DNA of 64,000 bases from assembly GCF_020103695.1 (NCBI RefSeq), contig NZ_JAHXBF010000008.1, positions 1 through 64,000 of the forward strand, read 5' to 3'. Of this stretch, positions 49,748 through 62,289 are shown one piece after another (the stretch's first letter is position 1; each line of letters starts with the position of its first letter). The position numbers and the translations under genes were made by a program. The stretch comes from Hyalangium versicolor. Its GTDB lineage: Bacteria; Myxococcota; Myxococcia; Myxococcales; Myxococcaceae. The notes under the pieces were generated by a model. That model was not told the origin of the DNA, did no database searches, and worked only from the letters and a program-made list of their open reading frames with translations.

Positions 49748-50884
49748 TCACACGCGCTGACTGTCGCTGAACGAGATGTTCAAGCTCGTCGCAGGCTGCC
49801 GCCACGGGCGGATGAGCCGGCGCAGCGCTCGGCCAATCCTCGCGGCGAAGTAGCTGGCCCCGAGCAGCCCCACTCCCACGAGCAGCGCCGGGCCGAACTC
49901 CAGTGTCGGGCCCACGCGGCTCGCCAGCCCCGGGATGTCCGCCCACCCGTACACCACCGGCAGGTGCAGCACGTAGACCCAGAGCGACAGCCGCCCCAGC
50001 GGAGCCAGCCGCCGAGACAGCACCACCGGAGCGAAGCTCACCACGCCCAGCACGAGCAGACCCTCACCCACGCGGAACGCCACAAGCCACGGACTCGTCG
50101 GACTCCAGTCCGGGGAAATCTGCTGGGTGACGCCAATCACCCCCGCGCCCAGCACCACGAGCGCCAGCCCCTGAGGCCAGCCCGGGCGCAGCAGCCGGAA
50201 CAACTGTGCCGCCAGCGCCCCCGCGAAGAAGAACCCCGCCCACGGGAACAGCGGGAAGTGGCTGCCCTCGGAGCCCAGCGCCTGCCGTACCGCGATGGGC
50301 AGGGAGGGCCCGAGCTTCCACACAGCACCGCTCACCAGGGGCACGCCCGCGGCCAGCACCGCGAGCATCAGCGCCCGCGAGCGATTCCCCGGCGCGATCA
50401 CCAGGACCGTGGCGCCCGCCAGCAGGCTGAAGCCGATGCACTGGAGCGCATCGAACTCGAAGAGGCGAGCCTCCAGCGCCTCACTCCAGCCCAGCCACTT
50501 CACCATCGCCCAGCCCGGCCAGTGCAGCAGGTACCCGAGGAACACCAGCAGGGCCGCGCGCCGGACGCGGCGGCCATACATCGCCCGAGCCGCGCCGGGC
50601 CGCTGATCCAGCGCGGCCACGAGTGCCCATCCGCTCACCAGCAGGAAGAGGGGAGCGGTGATGCCGCGCAGCTCCCAGTAGCGCTGGACCCAGGAGTGGG
50701 CGCGGGCCGCGGGAGACAGCAGCGCATCCAGCGCATGGCCCAGCACCATCGCCAACACGGCGAAACCGCGCGCGGCGTCGAGCGCGGGATGGCGAGGGGG
50801 GCGCAGGCTGAAGGAGCTCGAGAGTTGCAAGCGCGCGGCAGCATATGTGCTCAGAGGGGCGCCGTCCTGAAAACACCTGATCAA
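49748..50884 (-). CDS. DUF1624/HGSNAT-like acyltransferase-type membrane protein
   Basis: A 378-residue polytopic membrane protein, with about ten helices. The family signature is HPALDAARGFAVLAMVLGHA near residue 32, followed by APLFLLVSGWALVAALDQRP, FALQCIGFSLLAG-like DALQCIGFSLLAGATVLV and FPLFPWAGFFFAGALAAQLF. The start is unclear; TTG codons at 50884 and 50830 are candidates and neither has a good ribosome binding site. The homologous human enzyme acetylates heparan glucosamine; the bacterial role is unknown. Divergent from the peroxidase gene. Confidence 0.82.
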   Translation of the reverse strand: MIRCFQDGAPLSTYAAARLQLSSSFSLRPPRHPALDAARGFAVLAMVLGHALDALLSPAARAHSWVQRYWELRGITAPLFLLVSGWALVAALDQRPGAARAMYGRRVRRAALLVFLGYLLHWPGWAMVKWLGWSEALEARLFEFDALQCIGFSLLAGATVLVIAPGNRSRALMLAVLAAGVPLVSGAVWKLGPSLPIAVRQALGSEGSHFPLFPWAGFFFAGALAAQLFRLLRPGWPQGLALVVLGAGVIGVTQQISPDWSPTSPWLVAFRVGEGLLVLGVVSFAPVVLSRRLAPLGRLSLWVYVLHLPVVYGWADIPGLASRVGPTLEFGPALLVGVGLLGASYFAARIGRALRRLIRPWRQPATSLNISFSDSQRV

Positions 50885-50981
50885 TCAGTCGCACACGGAC
50901 TGCCGGTGTGGGTGATCACGGCGGTGCGCGCTCTCTTGATACTCTCCAGAGCGCGTCGTGAGGCTCTCGGGAGGCCCATGG

Positions 50982-52028
50982 ATGAAGGCACCAGCGCGAC
51001 TCCAGCTCCGCCTCGCGAGTGCCGTGGCCGTGCTGTCGGGCGTGCTCGCGTTGCGGGCCATGGCCTCTCCGCCCGAGAAGCTGGTGGCGCCCTTCCGTTC
51101 GCCTCCCACCGCGAGCACCTCACCGCGCCCCGGTGACACCCAGGCCCGGATCGCGCTGGGGAAGCTGCTCTTCTTCGACGCGCGGCTCTCGAAGAACCAC
51201 GACATCTCCTGCAACACCTGCCACAACCTGGCCGCCTACGGAGTGGATCACGTCCCCGTCTCCACGGGCCACCATGGGCGCAAGGGGCGGCGCAACTCGC
51301 CCACCGTGTACAACATCGGCGGCTTCGTGGCGCAGTTCTGGGACGGCCGCGCGCCCACGTTGGAGGTCCAGGCGGAGGGCCCGCTCTTCGATCCGGATGA
51401 GATGGCCATGCCGGATGACAAGCGCGTGCTGGCGACGCTCACCTCCATGCCGGAGTACGTGAAGCTCTTCCAGAAGGCCTTTCCCCGAGAGAAGCGGCCG
51501 GTGACGCTGGGCAACGTGACGCGGGCGATCGCCGCCTTCGAGCGCCAGCTCACCACGCCCTCGCGCTTCGATCGGTTCCTCGCGGGAGACGACGCCGCGC
51601 TCACCGAGCAGGAGCGGCAGGGGCTGGAGCTCTTCGTCTCCTCCGGGTGCACCACCTGCCACGCCGGCCCGGCGGTGGGGGGCACCTCGCTCCAGAAGCT
51701 GGGGCTTGTGGAGGCCTACCCGCGGTCGAAGGATCAGGGCCGGTACGAGGTGACGCGGGACGAGGAGGACCGGATGAAGTTCCGCGTCCCCACGCTGCGC
51801 AACGTGGAGAAGACGGCCCCCTACCTCCATGATGGCTCGGTGGAGAATCTGCCGGGCATGGTGCGGCTGATGGCGAAGCACCAGCTGGGCAAGACGCTCA
51901 CGGACGCCCAGGTGGAGGCGGTGGTGGCCTTCCTCCACAGCCTCACGGGAGAGCTGCCGCGGCGGGACATCACCCCGCCGAAGCTGCCTCAGAGCACGAA
52001 CCAGACACCCAGACCCGATCCCACGTGA
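50982..52028 (+). CDS. Cytochrome-c peroxidase, MauG family
   Basis: A 348-residue exported protein; the ATG has GGGAGG eight bases upstream. The signal peptide (RLASAVAVLSGVLALRAMAS) is followed by two heme c domains: SCNTCHNLAAYGVDH (first heme) and GCTTCHAGPAVGG (second heme). Family motifs NSPTVYNIGGF, FWDGRAPTLEVQAEGP and FRVPTLRNVEKTAPYLHDGS are all present. It reduces hydrogen peroxide using cytochrome c in the periplasm; MauG relatives oxidise proteins instead. Confidence 0.94.
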   Translation: MKAPARLQLRLASAVAVLSGVLALRAMASPPEKLVAPFRSPPTASTSPRPGDTQARIALGKLLFFDARLSKNHDISCNTCHNLAAYGVDHVPVSTGHHGRKGRRNSPTVYNIGGFVAQFWDGRAPTLEVQAEGPLFDPDEMAMPDDKRVLATLTSMPEYVKLFQKAFPREKRPVTLGNVTRAIAAFERQLTTPSRFDRFLAGDDAALTEQERQGLELFVSSGCTTCHAGPAVGGTSLQKLGLVEAYPRSKDQGRYEVTRDEEDRMKFRVPTLRNVEKTAPYLHDGSVENLPGMVRLMAKHQLGKTLTDAQVEAVVAFLHSLTGELPRRDITPPKLPQSTNQTPRPDPT

Positions 52029-52069
52029 AGGGTCGTGCGTGCCACGCCTGCTGGTAGTAAGAGCGGGCC

Positions 52070-52471
52070 ATGAACATCCTGTTCCAGGCCCACTCCGGGC
52101 TCCGCTACCTGGTGCTGATCGTAGGCCTCATCGCGCTGGTGTACTTCGCGTCCGGCCTCGCCACGAAGCGCCCCGTGGGCAAGGGCGTGCGCATCCTGGG
52201 CTCCAGCTTCGTCGGGCTGCTCGATCTGCAGTTCCTCCTGGGCCTCCTCATGGTGGTCATGGGCCGCTTCTACCCGCAGCTCATCGGCCACATCGTGCTG
52301 ATGGTGATCGCCGTCGGCGAGACCCACGCGCTGCTGGTCATCAACCGCAAGCGCCCCAATCCCGGCTACCTGCTGCCGCTGATCGCCGTGGCGGTGGCCC
52401 TGCTGCTCATCGTCGGCGGCATCATGGCCATCGGCCGAGGCGTGTTCTCCCACACGGCCTTCATGGGTTGA
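52070..52471 (+). CDS. Four-helix membrane protein, cytochrome-b-like
   Basis: A 133-residue protein with four membrane helices: LRYLVLIVGLIALVYFASGL, SFVGLLDLQFLLGLLMVVMG, IGHIVLMVIAVGETHALLVI and LLPLIAVAVALLLIVGGIMA. Conserved histidines (AHSGLRYL, LIGHIVLM, GETHALLV) could ligate heme b, a pattern found in small cytochrome-b-like membrane proteins. It follows the peroxidase gene by 42 bases, so it may deliver electrons to it; inferred. Confidence 0.65.
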   Translation: MNILFQAHSGLRYLVLIVGLIALVYFASGLATKRPVGKGVRILGSSFVGLLDLQFLLGLLMVVMGRFYPQLIGHIVLMVIAVGETHALLVINRKRPNPGYLLPLIAVAVALLLIVGGIMAIGRGVFSHTAFMG

Positions 52472-53069
52472 GCGGGCTGGCCGGGCCCGCCTCGTCGAGG
52501 GTCCGGTCCTGCCGGGGAAGGGGCTCTCCCCACGTGTTGAGCCTCCGCAGGAGGTTCTCCTCGGCCAGCCTCACGAGGGTGGCCTGGGAGAAGCAGGTCC
52601 GGACGAAAGGGAAGAGGATCCGCTCTTCCATCGTGACGTGCTCCTCCATGGCCGTCATGAGCTGGTGGCTCTCCCGGGCCAGGCGCTCCGCCAGCTCGGG
52701 ATACCTCCTGGGCGTGTCTCTCACCCTCGTCCACAGCGGAACGAGCCGAGCCAGCAACTGCTCGCACGCGTCATGCTGGGTCTCCATCGCCCAGAGCTGG
52801 TCGACGAGCTCCACGGGCAGGGGCTCGGCGAAGAGGCGCGGCACGAGGCATTGCTCCTCTTCCTCGAGGTGCTGCGGCAGCTCGACGGTGAAGTAGTGCA
52901 GCACCCGCGCGGCCGTCTCGGACAGCTCGGCGGGTGACACGTCCTGGGCATGCGCGAGTTGCACCGCGAGCGCCGTGAAGCGCCGGATGCGCTCGTGGCC
53001 CTCCAGGAGCACCTGGAGGATGTCCTTCACCAGGGGCTCGGAGGCTTGCGTGGCTTCGGGGGCTGGCAT
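52461..53069 (-). CDS. Hemerythrin-like domain protein
   Basis: A 202-residue, four-helix protein. The di-iron ligand pattern is visible: LLEGHERIRRFTALA (His), RVLHYFTVELPQHLEEEEQC (His, His, Glu), METQHDACEQLLARLV (His), and HQLMTAMEEHVTMEERILFP (His, Glu). This fits the hemerythrin family that binds O2 or NO. GAAGGA lies eight bases before the ATG at 53069; a further ATG at 53084 has no binding site. Convergent with the small membrane protein gene, with an 11-base overlap. Confidence 0.88.
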   Translation of the reverse strand: MPAPEATQASEPLVKDILQVLLEGHERIRRFTALAVQLAHAQDVSPAELSETAARVLHYFTVELPQHLEEEEQCLVPRLFAEPLPVELVDQLWAMETQHDACEQLLARLVPLWTRVRDTPRRYPELAERLARESHQLMTAMEEHVTMEERILFPFVRTCFSQATLVRLAEENLLRRLNTWGEPLPRQDRTLDEAGPASPLNP

Positions 53070-53340
53070 GAGGGAGTCCTTCATGAAGCACTGCTTCTGC
53101 AAAGGATGATCCGCGCTGCGCCGCGAGGGCCGCACTGCTGCGCGCGGTGTCCAAAAGGGGAGGTGCGGCAAACGCTGCGTTCGGCCGGCCTTCGGAGCGC
53201 AAATGCTGCGCGGCTCTGGAGGTGGATCCGCGGAGTGTTCACAGGCGCACGAGGCAATGGCTCCATGGCCCCTCGGTTGCAGACAGGGCGCGTGCACGGG
53301 CGAGCTGCCCGGGTTCTCCGGCACGGAGGGGCACGCGGTG

Positions 53341-54201
53341 ATGCGAGGACATGTTCCAGGCGAAGAGCGGTGGGGACCCGCGAGACTCGCTTCCCTGGTG
53401 GCCTTGGGAGGGGTGCTCCTGTCGTTGCCGGTGGGCGCGGCGCAGCCTTCGCCCGCTGCGGTGCTGTTCACCCGGCGTTGTGCGACGTGTCACACGCTGG
53501 GAGAGGGCGACAAGGTGGGGCCGGATCTCGTCGGCGTGCTGGAGCGGCGCGAGGAGGCGTGGATCACCCGCTTCCTGCAGAGCCCCGGCGCGCTGATCGA
53601 CGGGGGGGATCCGGTGGCGGGGGGGCTGCTTCAGAAGTTCAACGGCGTGAGGATGCCGGATCAGCAGCTCACGGACGAGCAGCGCCAGCAGCTCTTCGCG
53701 TACTTCCGCGAGTGCACGAAGCTGGGCGTGTGCAAGACGCCGCTGTCGGCCAAGCTGGCCAGCGACGCGACGGACGAGGAGATCGATCAGGGCCGGCGGC
53801 TCTTCGAGGGCACTGAGCGGCTGGCGAACGGAGGCACCGCGTGCGTGGGGTGCCATGATGCGCGCGGGCTCGGGCCGGCGGGGGGCGGGACGCTGGCGAA
53901 GGACCTGACGTTCTCCTTCGCGCGCCTGGGAGACCGGGGCATGGCGCCGGTGCTCGCGAGCATGGACCTGCCGATGATGCGCGAGCTGTACGTCCAGGCG
54001 CCGCTCACGGATGCGGAGCAGTACGCGCTCAAGGCGTTCCTGGCGCAGCTCTCCCGGAATGGGGCGAAGCAGCGTCCGGACCGCGACTTCTTCTACCTGG
54101 GCGTGGTGGGGCTGTTCGCCACGCTGGGCTTCATCGGGGTCGTCCGAGGCGGGCGCAAGGACGTCCCGCCGGCGGGCGGCACCTCGCGAGGTGCTCCGTG
54201 A
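53341..54201 (+). CDS. Diheme cytochrome c, membrane-anchored
   Basis: A 286-residue cytochrome c. Signal peptide at the start (LASLVALGGVLLSLPVGAAQ), heme one at CATCHTLGEGDKVGPDLVGV, heme two at CVGCHDARGLGPAGGG, and a membrane helix near the C-terminus (FFYLGVVGLFATLGFIGVVR) with a cytoplasmic tail. It is first in the actABCDEF operon; the stop overlaps the next gene in ATGA. It could be the electron acceptor for alternative complex III or link it to another complex. Confidence 0.88.
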   Translation: MRGHVPGEERWGPARLASLVALGGVLLSLPVGAAQPSPAAVLFTRRCATCHTLGEGDKVGPDLVGVLERREEAWITRFLQSPGALIDGGDPVAGGLLQKFNGVRMPDQQLTDEQRQQLFAYFRECTKLGVCKTPLSAKLASDATDEEIDQGRRLFEGTERLANGGTACVGCHDARGLGPAGGGTLAKDLTFSFARLGDRGMAPVLASMDLPMMRELYVQAPLTDAEQYALKAFLAQLSRNGAKQRPDRDFFYLGVVGLFATLGFIGVVRGGRKDVPPAGGTSRGAP

Positions 54202-54854
54202 GCGACATCGTCCTGTATGGCTATCTGCCCTATGCGGCCCTGCTCGCGTGTGGCGTGGGGGTGGTGCGAAGGCTCCAACAGCCTCGGCCGAGCGCTCGGG
54301 CCTCCGAGCCGCGACCCTTGAGCGTGGGGGGGCTGATCCTCATCGCGGGCGCGGGCATCGTCGCGCTGAACCACTTGGCGGGGCTGCTGCTCCGAGAGCC
54401 GATGCGGGCCTTCCTGGCGTCACCGGCGCGGCTGTTCACCTTCGAGGCAGTGAGCCTCATCGGCGGCCTGCTCCTGGCCTGGGGGTTGGTCCAGGTGATT
54501 GCGCAAAAGGTGCGTGAGGCCTCGTGGAGCCTGCGAGGGCTGTATGCCCTGTTGCTGCTTCAGGTGGTGGGAGGGCTGGCCATGGCCGTGGGGACGCGGT
54601 GGGGCGCGCTGTGGTCCCTGGACATCACGGTGCCGTACCTGTGCTCGCTGCTGACGCTGCACCCAGACGTGACGCTGGTGGCGCAGGCCCCGCTTGGGGT
54701 CCGGGTGCACGTGCTGCTGGGGTTCGTGCTGATTGCCCTCGCCCCCTTCATCCAGGCGCGGCGTGCCGCCGAGCGGGTGGCGGTGCCGTCCGTGCCGGAT
54801 GCATCCGTCCTCGTCTCCCGCCGGCAGGAGACCGCCCCTCGGGCGGAGCCATGA
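54198..54854 (+). CDS. NarI-like b-type membrane subunit
   Basis: A 218-residue protein with five hydrophobic helices (LPYAALLACGVGVVRRLQQP, GGLILIAGAGIVALNHLAGL, FTFEAVSLIGGLLLAWGLVQ, GLYALLLLQVVGGLAMAVGT, VHVLLGFVLIALAPFIQARR). The layout and the HVLLGF histidine fit the nitrate reductase gamma/NarI-like family, which ligates heme b. It overlaps both neighbours by ATGA. It probably moves electrons between quinone and the diheme cytochrome; the exact reaction is inferred. Confidence 0.75.
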   Translation: MSDIVLYGYLPYAALLACGVGVVRRLQQPRPSARASEPRPLSVGGLILIAGAGIVALNHLAGLLLREPMRAFLASPARLFTFEAVSLIGGLLLAWGLVQVIAQKVREASWSLRGLYALLLLQVVGGLAMAVGTRWGALWSLDITVPYLCSLLTLHPDVTLVAQAPLGVRVHVLLGFVLIALAPFIQARRAAERVAVPSVPDASVLVSRRQETAPRAEP

Positions 54855-55477
54855 TCATGAACTGTCGCCCGTTCTACCTGTTGGCCGCGCTCGCGCTCCT
54901 GGGCTCGTGCAGCGGACCGGTGAGCAACCAGCAGGGCTACATGCCCGAGCAGCCCATCGCGTTCTCCCACGCCATCCACGCGGGCCACTATGAGATCGAC
55001 TGCCAGTACTGCCACGTGGGGGCGGAGCGCAGCCGCCACGCGGGAGTGCCCGCCAGCAGCGTGTGCATGAACTGCCACTCGCGCGTGAAGACGGACTCGC
55101 CCGAGATCCAGAAGGTGGCGGCGGCGGTGCAGCAGGGCAAGCCCATCGAGTGGGTGCGCGTGCACCGGCTGCCGGACCACGCCTTCTTCAGCCACGCCAA
55201 CCACGTCACCGCGGGCCTGAAGTGCCAGACGTGCCACGGCCCGGTGGAGCAGATGGTGCGGGTGGAGCAGGTGGAGCCCATGACGATGGGCTGGTGCCTC
55301 GAGTGCCACCGCAAGACGGCCGCGGAGCAGGTGTCCGTGGCTCCCTCCGGAGCGCCCCGCGCGGGTGAGCTGCTCGCCGTCAGCATGGCCTCGCCCGCGA
55401 CGGAGGTGGAGCCCGCGCCCGCGAAGCCGCAGCGGATCCTCTCGCCGCCGACCGATTGCTCCGCCTGCCACCGCTGA
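54851..55477 (+). CDS. actA: Alternative complex III subunit ActA, pentaheme cytochrome c
   Basis: A 208-residue lipoprotein-type cytochrome: lipobox LGSCSG after the leader MNCRPFYLLAALAL. Five heme c motifs CQYCH, CMNCH, CQTCH, CLECH and CSACH match ActA. The start ATG overlaps the stop of the previous gene. ActA sits on the periplasmic face of alternative complex III and accepts electrons from the ActB iron-sulfur clusters. Confidence 0.93.
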   Translation: MIMNCRPFYLLAALALLGSCSGPVSNQQGYMPEQPIAFSHAIHAGHYEIDCQYCHVGAERSRHAGVPASSVCMNCHSRVKTDSPEIQKVAAAVQQGKPIEWVRVHRLPDHAFFSHANHVTAGLKCQTCHGPVEQMVRVEQVEPMTMGWCLECHRKTAAEQVSVAPSGAPRAGELLAVSMASPATEVEPAPAKPQRILSPPTDCSACHR

Positions 55478-55488
55478 GGAACCCTTCC

Positions 55489-58459
<2,971 letters not shown>

Positions 58460-58467
<8 letters not shown>

Positions 58468-59941
58468 TCAGCACGTGTCTCCGCTGCGCGTTCCCCTCGT
58501 CTCCGAGGAGCGCAGCCTCGGACAGATAACGCAGGAGATCTGCGCTCCCATGGAGCGCCGGCCCACGCGGGCCTGGTGGGTGGCCTTCGCCATCTCCTTC
58601 TCCATCCTCCTGGTGGGGGCGGGGATGGTGTCCTACGAGATCGCCACGGGCATCGGCGTCTGGGGCCTGAACAAGACGGTGGGGTGGGCGTTCGACATCA
58701 CCAACTTCGTGTTCTGGGTGGGCATCGGCCACGCGGGCACGCTGATCTCCGCCATCCTCTTCCTGTTCCGGCAGAAGTGGCGCACGAGCATCAACCGCGC
58801 CGCCGAGGCGATGACGCTGTTCGCGGTGATGTGCGCGGCGCTCTTTCCCGTCATCCACATGGGGCGGCCGTGGCTGGCCTTCTGGGTGCTGCCGTACCCG
58901 AACTCGCGCGGCAGCCTGTGGGTGAACTTCCGCTCGCCCCTCTTGTGGGACGTGTTCGCCATCAGCACGTACTTCACCATCTCGCTGGTGTTCTGGTACG
59001 TGGGCCTCATCCCGGACCTGGCCACGGTGCGGGACAGGGCGAAGGGGCTGCGCAAGAAGCTCTTCCGGGTGCTCTCGCTGGGGTGGACGGGCTCGCACCG
59101 CACGTGGTCGCGCTACGAGACGGTGTACCTGCTGCTCGCGGGCCTGGCGACGCCGCTGGTGCTGTCGGTGCACACCATCGTGTCCATGGACTTCGCCACC
59201 TCGGTCATCCCCGGGTGGCACACGACGATCTTCCCGCCGTACTTCGTGGCGGGCGCGGTGTTCTCCGGCTTCGCGATGGTGCTGACGCTGATGATCATCA
59301 CCCGCAAGGTGCTGGGCTACGAGCACCTCATCACCATCCGCCACCTGGAGAACATGACGAAGATCATCATCGTCACGGGCGGCCTGGTGTCGCTGGCCTA
59401 CGCGACGGAGTTCTTCATCGCCTGGTACTCGGGCAGCGAGTACGAGCGCTTCACGTTCATGAACCGCGCCTTCGGTCCTTACGCGTGGGCCTACTGGACG
59501 ATGGTGACGTGCAACGTGGTGTCGCCGCACCTGTTCTGGTTCAAGAAGATCCGCACCTCTCCGGTGGCCATCTTCGTGATGTCGTTGGTGATCAACGTGG
59601 GCATGTGGTTCGAGCGCTTCGTCATTATCGTGACGTCGCTCCACCGGGACTTCCTGCCGTCGAGCTGGTCCATGTACAAGCCCACGGTCATTGAGGTGGG
59701 GACGTTCATCGGCACGTTCGGCCTCTTCTTCACGCTGTTCCTGCTCTTCACCCGGGTGCTGCCCATCATCTCCATCGGCGAGGTGAAGAGCGTGCTGGGC
59801 TTCGCTCGGGGCACGGGCCACGAGCATGCCCCCTCCGAGCACATCGCTCCGGTCCGGCATGAGACTCCCGAGTCTGTTCCCGCCGCGGTGCCGCAGCCCG
59901 CGATGGCGAACATGGCCTCCCGAAAGGATGTGCTCGTATGA
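58460..59941 (+). CDS. actC: Alternative complex III subunit ActC (NrfD-like)
   Basis: A 493-residue NrfD/PsrC-type membrane protein with about ten helices, for example WWVAFAISFSILLVGAGMVS, FDITNFVFWVGIGHAGTLIS and TVYLLLAGLATPLVLSVHTI. It holds the quinol-binding site of the complex near the periplasmic side (GIGHAGTLISAIL, HMGRPWLAFWVLPYPN). The C-terminal 60 residues form a hydrophilic tail rich in Pro and His. It overlaps actD by four bases. Confidence 0.93.
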
Positions 59942-60459
59942 GCCCCCCCGTCCTCATCGGCTACTTCGACACCGAGGAGAAGATCCTCGACGCCACCCGG
60001 GCCGCGCGCCAGGCGGGCTACGCGGTGCATGACGTGTACACGCCGTATGCGGTGCATGGCATGGACGAGGCGATGGGCCTGAAGCCCTCGCGGATTACGT
60101 ACGTGTGCTTCGGAGCCGGGCTGCTGGGCTGCACGCTGGCGCTGTCGCTGGAGCTGTACACGTCCGTGGTGAGCTGGCCGCTCAACGTGGGCGGCAAGCC
60201 GTTCAACTCCCTGCCCGCGTTCATTCCCGTGGCGTTCGAGCTGACGGTGCTCTTCGCGGGGCTCATCACCGTGGCGGCCTTCCTCGCGCGCAGTCGGCTG
60301 TTCCCGGGCAGCCAGCGGCTGACGCTGCCGGGCGTGACGGATGACCGGTTCGCGCTGGTGCTCGGAGCGCGGGAGGGACAGCAGGGGCACGAGGCCGCGG
60401 AGGGAATGCTGCGTCGGCATGGGGCGGTGGAGATGTCCTGGAAGGAGGTGCCGTCATGA
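59938..60459 (+). CDS. actD: Alternative complex III subunit ActD (DUF3341)
   Basis: A 173-residue protein matching DUF3341: a cytoplasmic N-terminal domain (IGYFDTEEKILDATRAARQA, VHDVYTPYAVHGMDEAMGL) and two membrane helices (ITYVCFGAGLLGCTLALSLE and AFIPVAFELTVLFAGLITVA). It overlaps actC and actE by four bases each, and supports assembly of the membrane part. Confidence 0.92.
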   Translation: MSPPVLIGYFDTEEKILDATRAARQAGYAVHDVYTPYAVHGMDEAMGLKPSRITYVCFGAGLLGCTLALSLELYTSVVSWPLNVGGKPFNSLPAFIPVAFELTVLFAGLITVAAFLARSRLFPGSQRLTLPGVTDDRFALVLGAREGQQGHEAAEGMLRRHGAVEMSWKEVPS

Positions 60460-61022
60460 AGCGCGCCATGACTGGCTGTGTGGTGCTGCTGCTGGCCGCG
60501 GGCTGCGAGCAGGACGAGTCGAAGCCCAACTACGAGTACACGCCGGACATGGTGAGCTCCGTCCCGTACGACAGCTTCGCGCCCAACCCGAACACGAAGG
60601 ACGGCAAGACGCTGCTCTCTCCCGCCAAGGGCACGGTCCCGCGAGGCTACAAGCCCCTGCATCTCACCGCTGGGACCGAGGAGGCGGCGCGGGCCGGGCG
60701 TGAGCTGACGAATCCGTACGCGGCCTCTCCGGAGGTTCTCGCGCGCGGGCACGTGGCCTTCACGCGCTACTGCTCGCCCTGCCACGGTACGGGGGGGCTC
60801 GGAGACGGGCTCGTCACCGCGCGTTTCCCCATCCCGCCGTCGCTCCTGGGGGACCACGCCAAGGGGCTGCCGGACGGGCAGATCTTCCACATCATCACCT
60901 ACGGCCAGGGGCTGATGCCGGCCCATGGTTCGCAGGTGCTCCCGGAGGACCGGTGGAAGATCGTCCACTTCGTCCGGTCGATGCAGAACCCGCCTCAGAC
61001 GGCGGTGAAGGAGAAGCCATGA
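60456..61022 (+). CDS. actE: Alternative complex III subunit ActE (monoheme cytochrome c)
   Basis: A 188-residue lipoprotein-type cytochrome: lipobox AAGC after MKRAMTGCVVLLL. The heme motif is RYCSPCHGTGGLGDG, and the axial Met is probably in GQGLMPAHGSQV. It passes electrons from ActA to the oxidase or a soluble carrier. It overlaps actF by four bases. Confidence 0.92.
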   Translation: MKRAMTGCVVLLLAAGCEQDESKPNYEYTPDMVSSVPYDSFAPNPNTKDGKTLLSPAKGTVPRGYKPLHLTAGTEEAARAGRELTNPYAASPEVLARGHVAFTRYCSPCHGTGGLGDGLVTARFPIPPSLLGDHAKGLPDGQIFHIITYGQGLMPAHGSQVLPEDRWKIVHFVRSMQNPPQTAVKEKP

Positions 61023-62185
61023 GCGCCTCGGGATTTGTCGTCAGTCCGGCGGTCCGCCGGGGAGCCTGGATCGCGGCCGCGGTGGGGCTCGGAGGGTTGG
61101 CGGTGGGCATGGCGCTGGAGTCCACGCGCGCGCTGGCCAGCCTGCTCACCAATGGCTTCTTCTTTCTGTGCCTCGGGCTGGGCGGGGCGGTATTCCTCGC
61201 GCTGATGTACGTGGCGAACGCGGGCTGGTTCACCGTCTTCAAGCGCATCCCCGAGGCGTTCGCCTCCTATGTCCCCGTGGGCGCGGCGAGCCTGCTGCTG
61301 CTGCTGCCGGGGGTCTCCTCGCTGTACCTCTGGGCCCGGCCGGGGGTGATGGAGAAGGACCACCTGCTGCACGCGAAGGCGGCCTTCCTCAACGTGCCCT
61401 CCTTCGCGGTGCGGATGGTGGTGATGCTGGGCCTGTGGAGCGCCTTCGCCTGGGTCCTGCGGCGCAACTCGCTGCGGCAGGATCAGGAGCGGAACGCGGA
61501 AGGGACGCGGCGCAACGTGAAGGTCTCCGCGCTCTTCCTGTGCCTCTTCGGGCTCACGTTCTGCCTGGCGGCCTTCGACTGGCTGATGAGCCTGGAGCCG
61601 CACTGGTTCAGTACGATCTTCGGGCTCTACAACATCGCGGGGCTGCTCTCCTCGAGCGTCTGCGCGCTCACGATGGCGGCCATCCTGCTGAAGCGCTCCG
61701 GGGCGATGCCGGCCATCAACACGAGCCACCTGCATGACCTGGGCAAGCTGATGTTCGGCTTCGCCACGCTGTGGGCCTACCTGTGGTTCTCCCAGTTCCT
61801 GCTCATCTGGTACGCGAACCTGCCGGAGGAGACGGTGTACTACGTGGCGCGCATGCACGGCGGCTGGACGGTGCCCTTCTACGCGAACCTCGCCATCAAC
61901 TGGGCGCTGCCGTTCTTGCTGCTGCTGCCGCGCTCGGCCAAGCGCAGCGAGGCGCACCTGCTCCGAGTGGCGAGCCTGCTGCTCGTGGGCCGTTGGCTGG
62001 ACCTCTACCTGATGGTGGCCCCGTCCAACATGCCCGAGAACGCGAGCGTGGGGCTGTACGAGGCGGCTGGATTCCTCGGCCTGGCGGGGCTGTTCGTGGT
62101 GTCGGTGACGAGGGCCGTGCAGTCGGTGCCGCTGGTTCCGGAGGGCGATCCGTACCTCATGGAGAGCTTGCACCACCACACTTGA
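61019..62185 (+). CDS. actF: Alternative complex III subunit ActF (NrfD-like)
   Basis: A 388-residue membrane protein with about ten helices, related to ActC (VFLALMYVANAGWFTVFKRI, FCLAAFDWLMSLEPHWFSTI, WFSQFLLIWYANLPEETVYY). ActF forms the second quinone-site-like bundle and a proton path. It is the last gene of the operon, and a stem-loop overlaps its stop. No cytochrome oxidase genes follow. Confidence 0.92.
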   Translation: MSASGFVVSPAVRRGAWIAAAVGLGGLAVGMALESTRALASLLTNGFFFLCLGLGGAVFLALMYVANAGWFTVFKRIPEAFASYVPVGAASLLLLLPGVSSLYLWARPGVMEKDHLLHAKAAFLNVPSFAVRMVVMLGLWSAFAWVLRRNSLRQDQERNAEGTRRNVKVSALFLCLFGLTFCLAAFDWLMSLEPHWFSTIFGLYNIAGLLSSSVCALTMAAILLKRSGAMPAINTSHLHDLGKLMFGFATLWAYLWFSQFLLIWYANLPEETVYYVARMHGGWTVPFYANLAINWALPFLLLLPRSAKRSEAHLLRVASLLLVGRWLDLYLMVAPSNMPENASVGLYEAAGFLGLAGLFVVSVTRAVQSVPLVPEGDPYLMESLHHHT

Positions 62186-62210
62186 GCCACCTGCCCGTGG
62201 GCTGGCTCAA
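62182..62210 (+). terminator. Weak stem-loop at the end of the act operon
   Basis: TTGAGCCA (62182-62189) and TGGCTCAA (62203-62210) form an 8-bp stem around CCTGCCCGTGGGC; the actF stop codon lies in the first arm. No T-tract follows, so it may be a pause or protection structure, not a true terminator. Confidence 0.4.
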
Positions 62211-62289
62211 GGGCTCGGGTGTGCGGCCAGCCATTGGTTCGCACGGGCGAGGTGGGGTGCGTGGCCGAGGTCTCTCCAATACTCCTGGG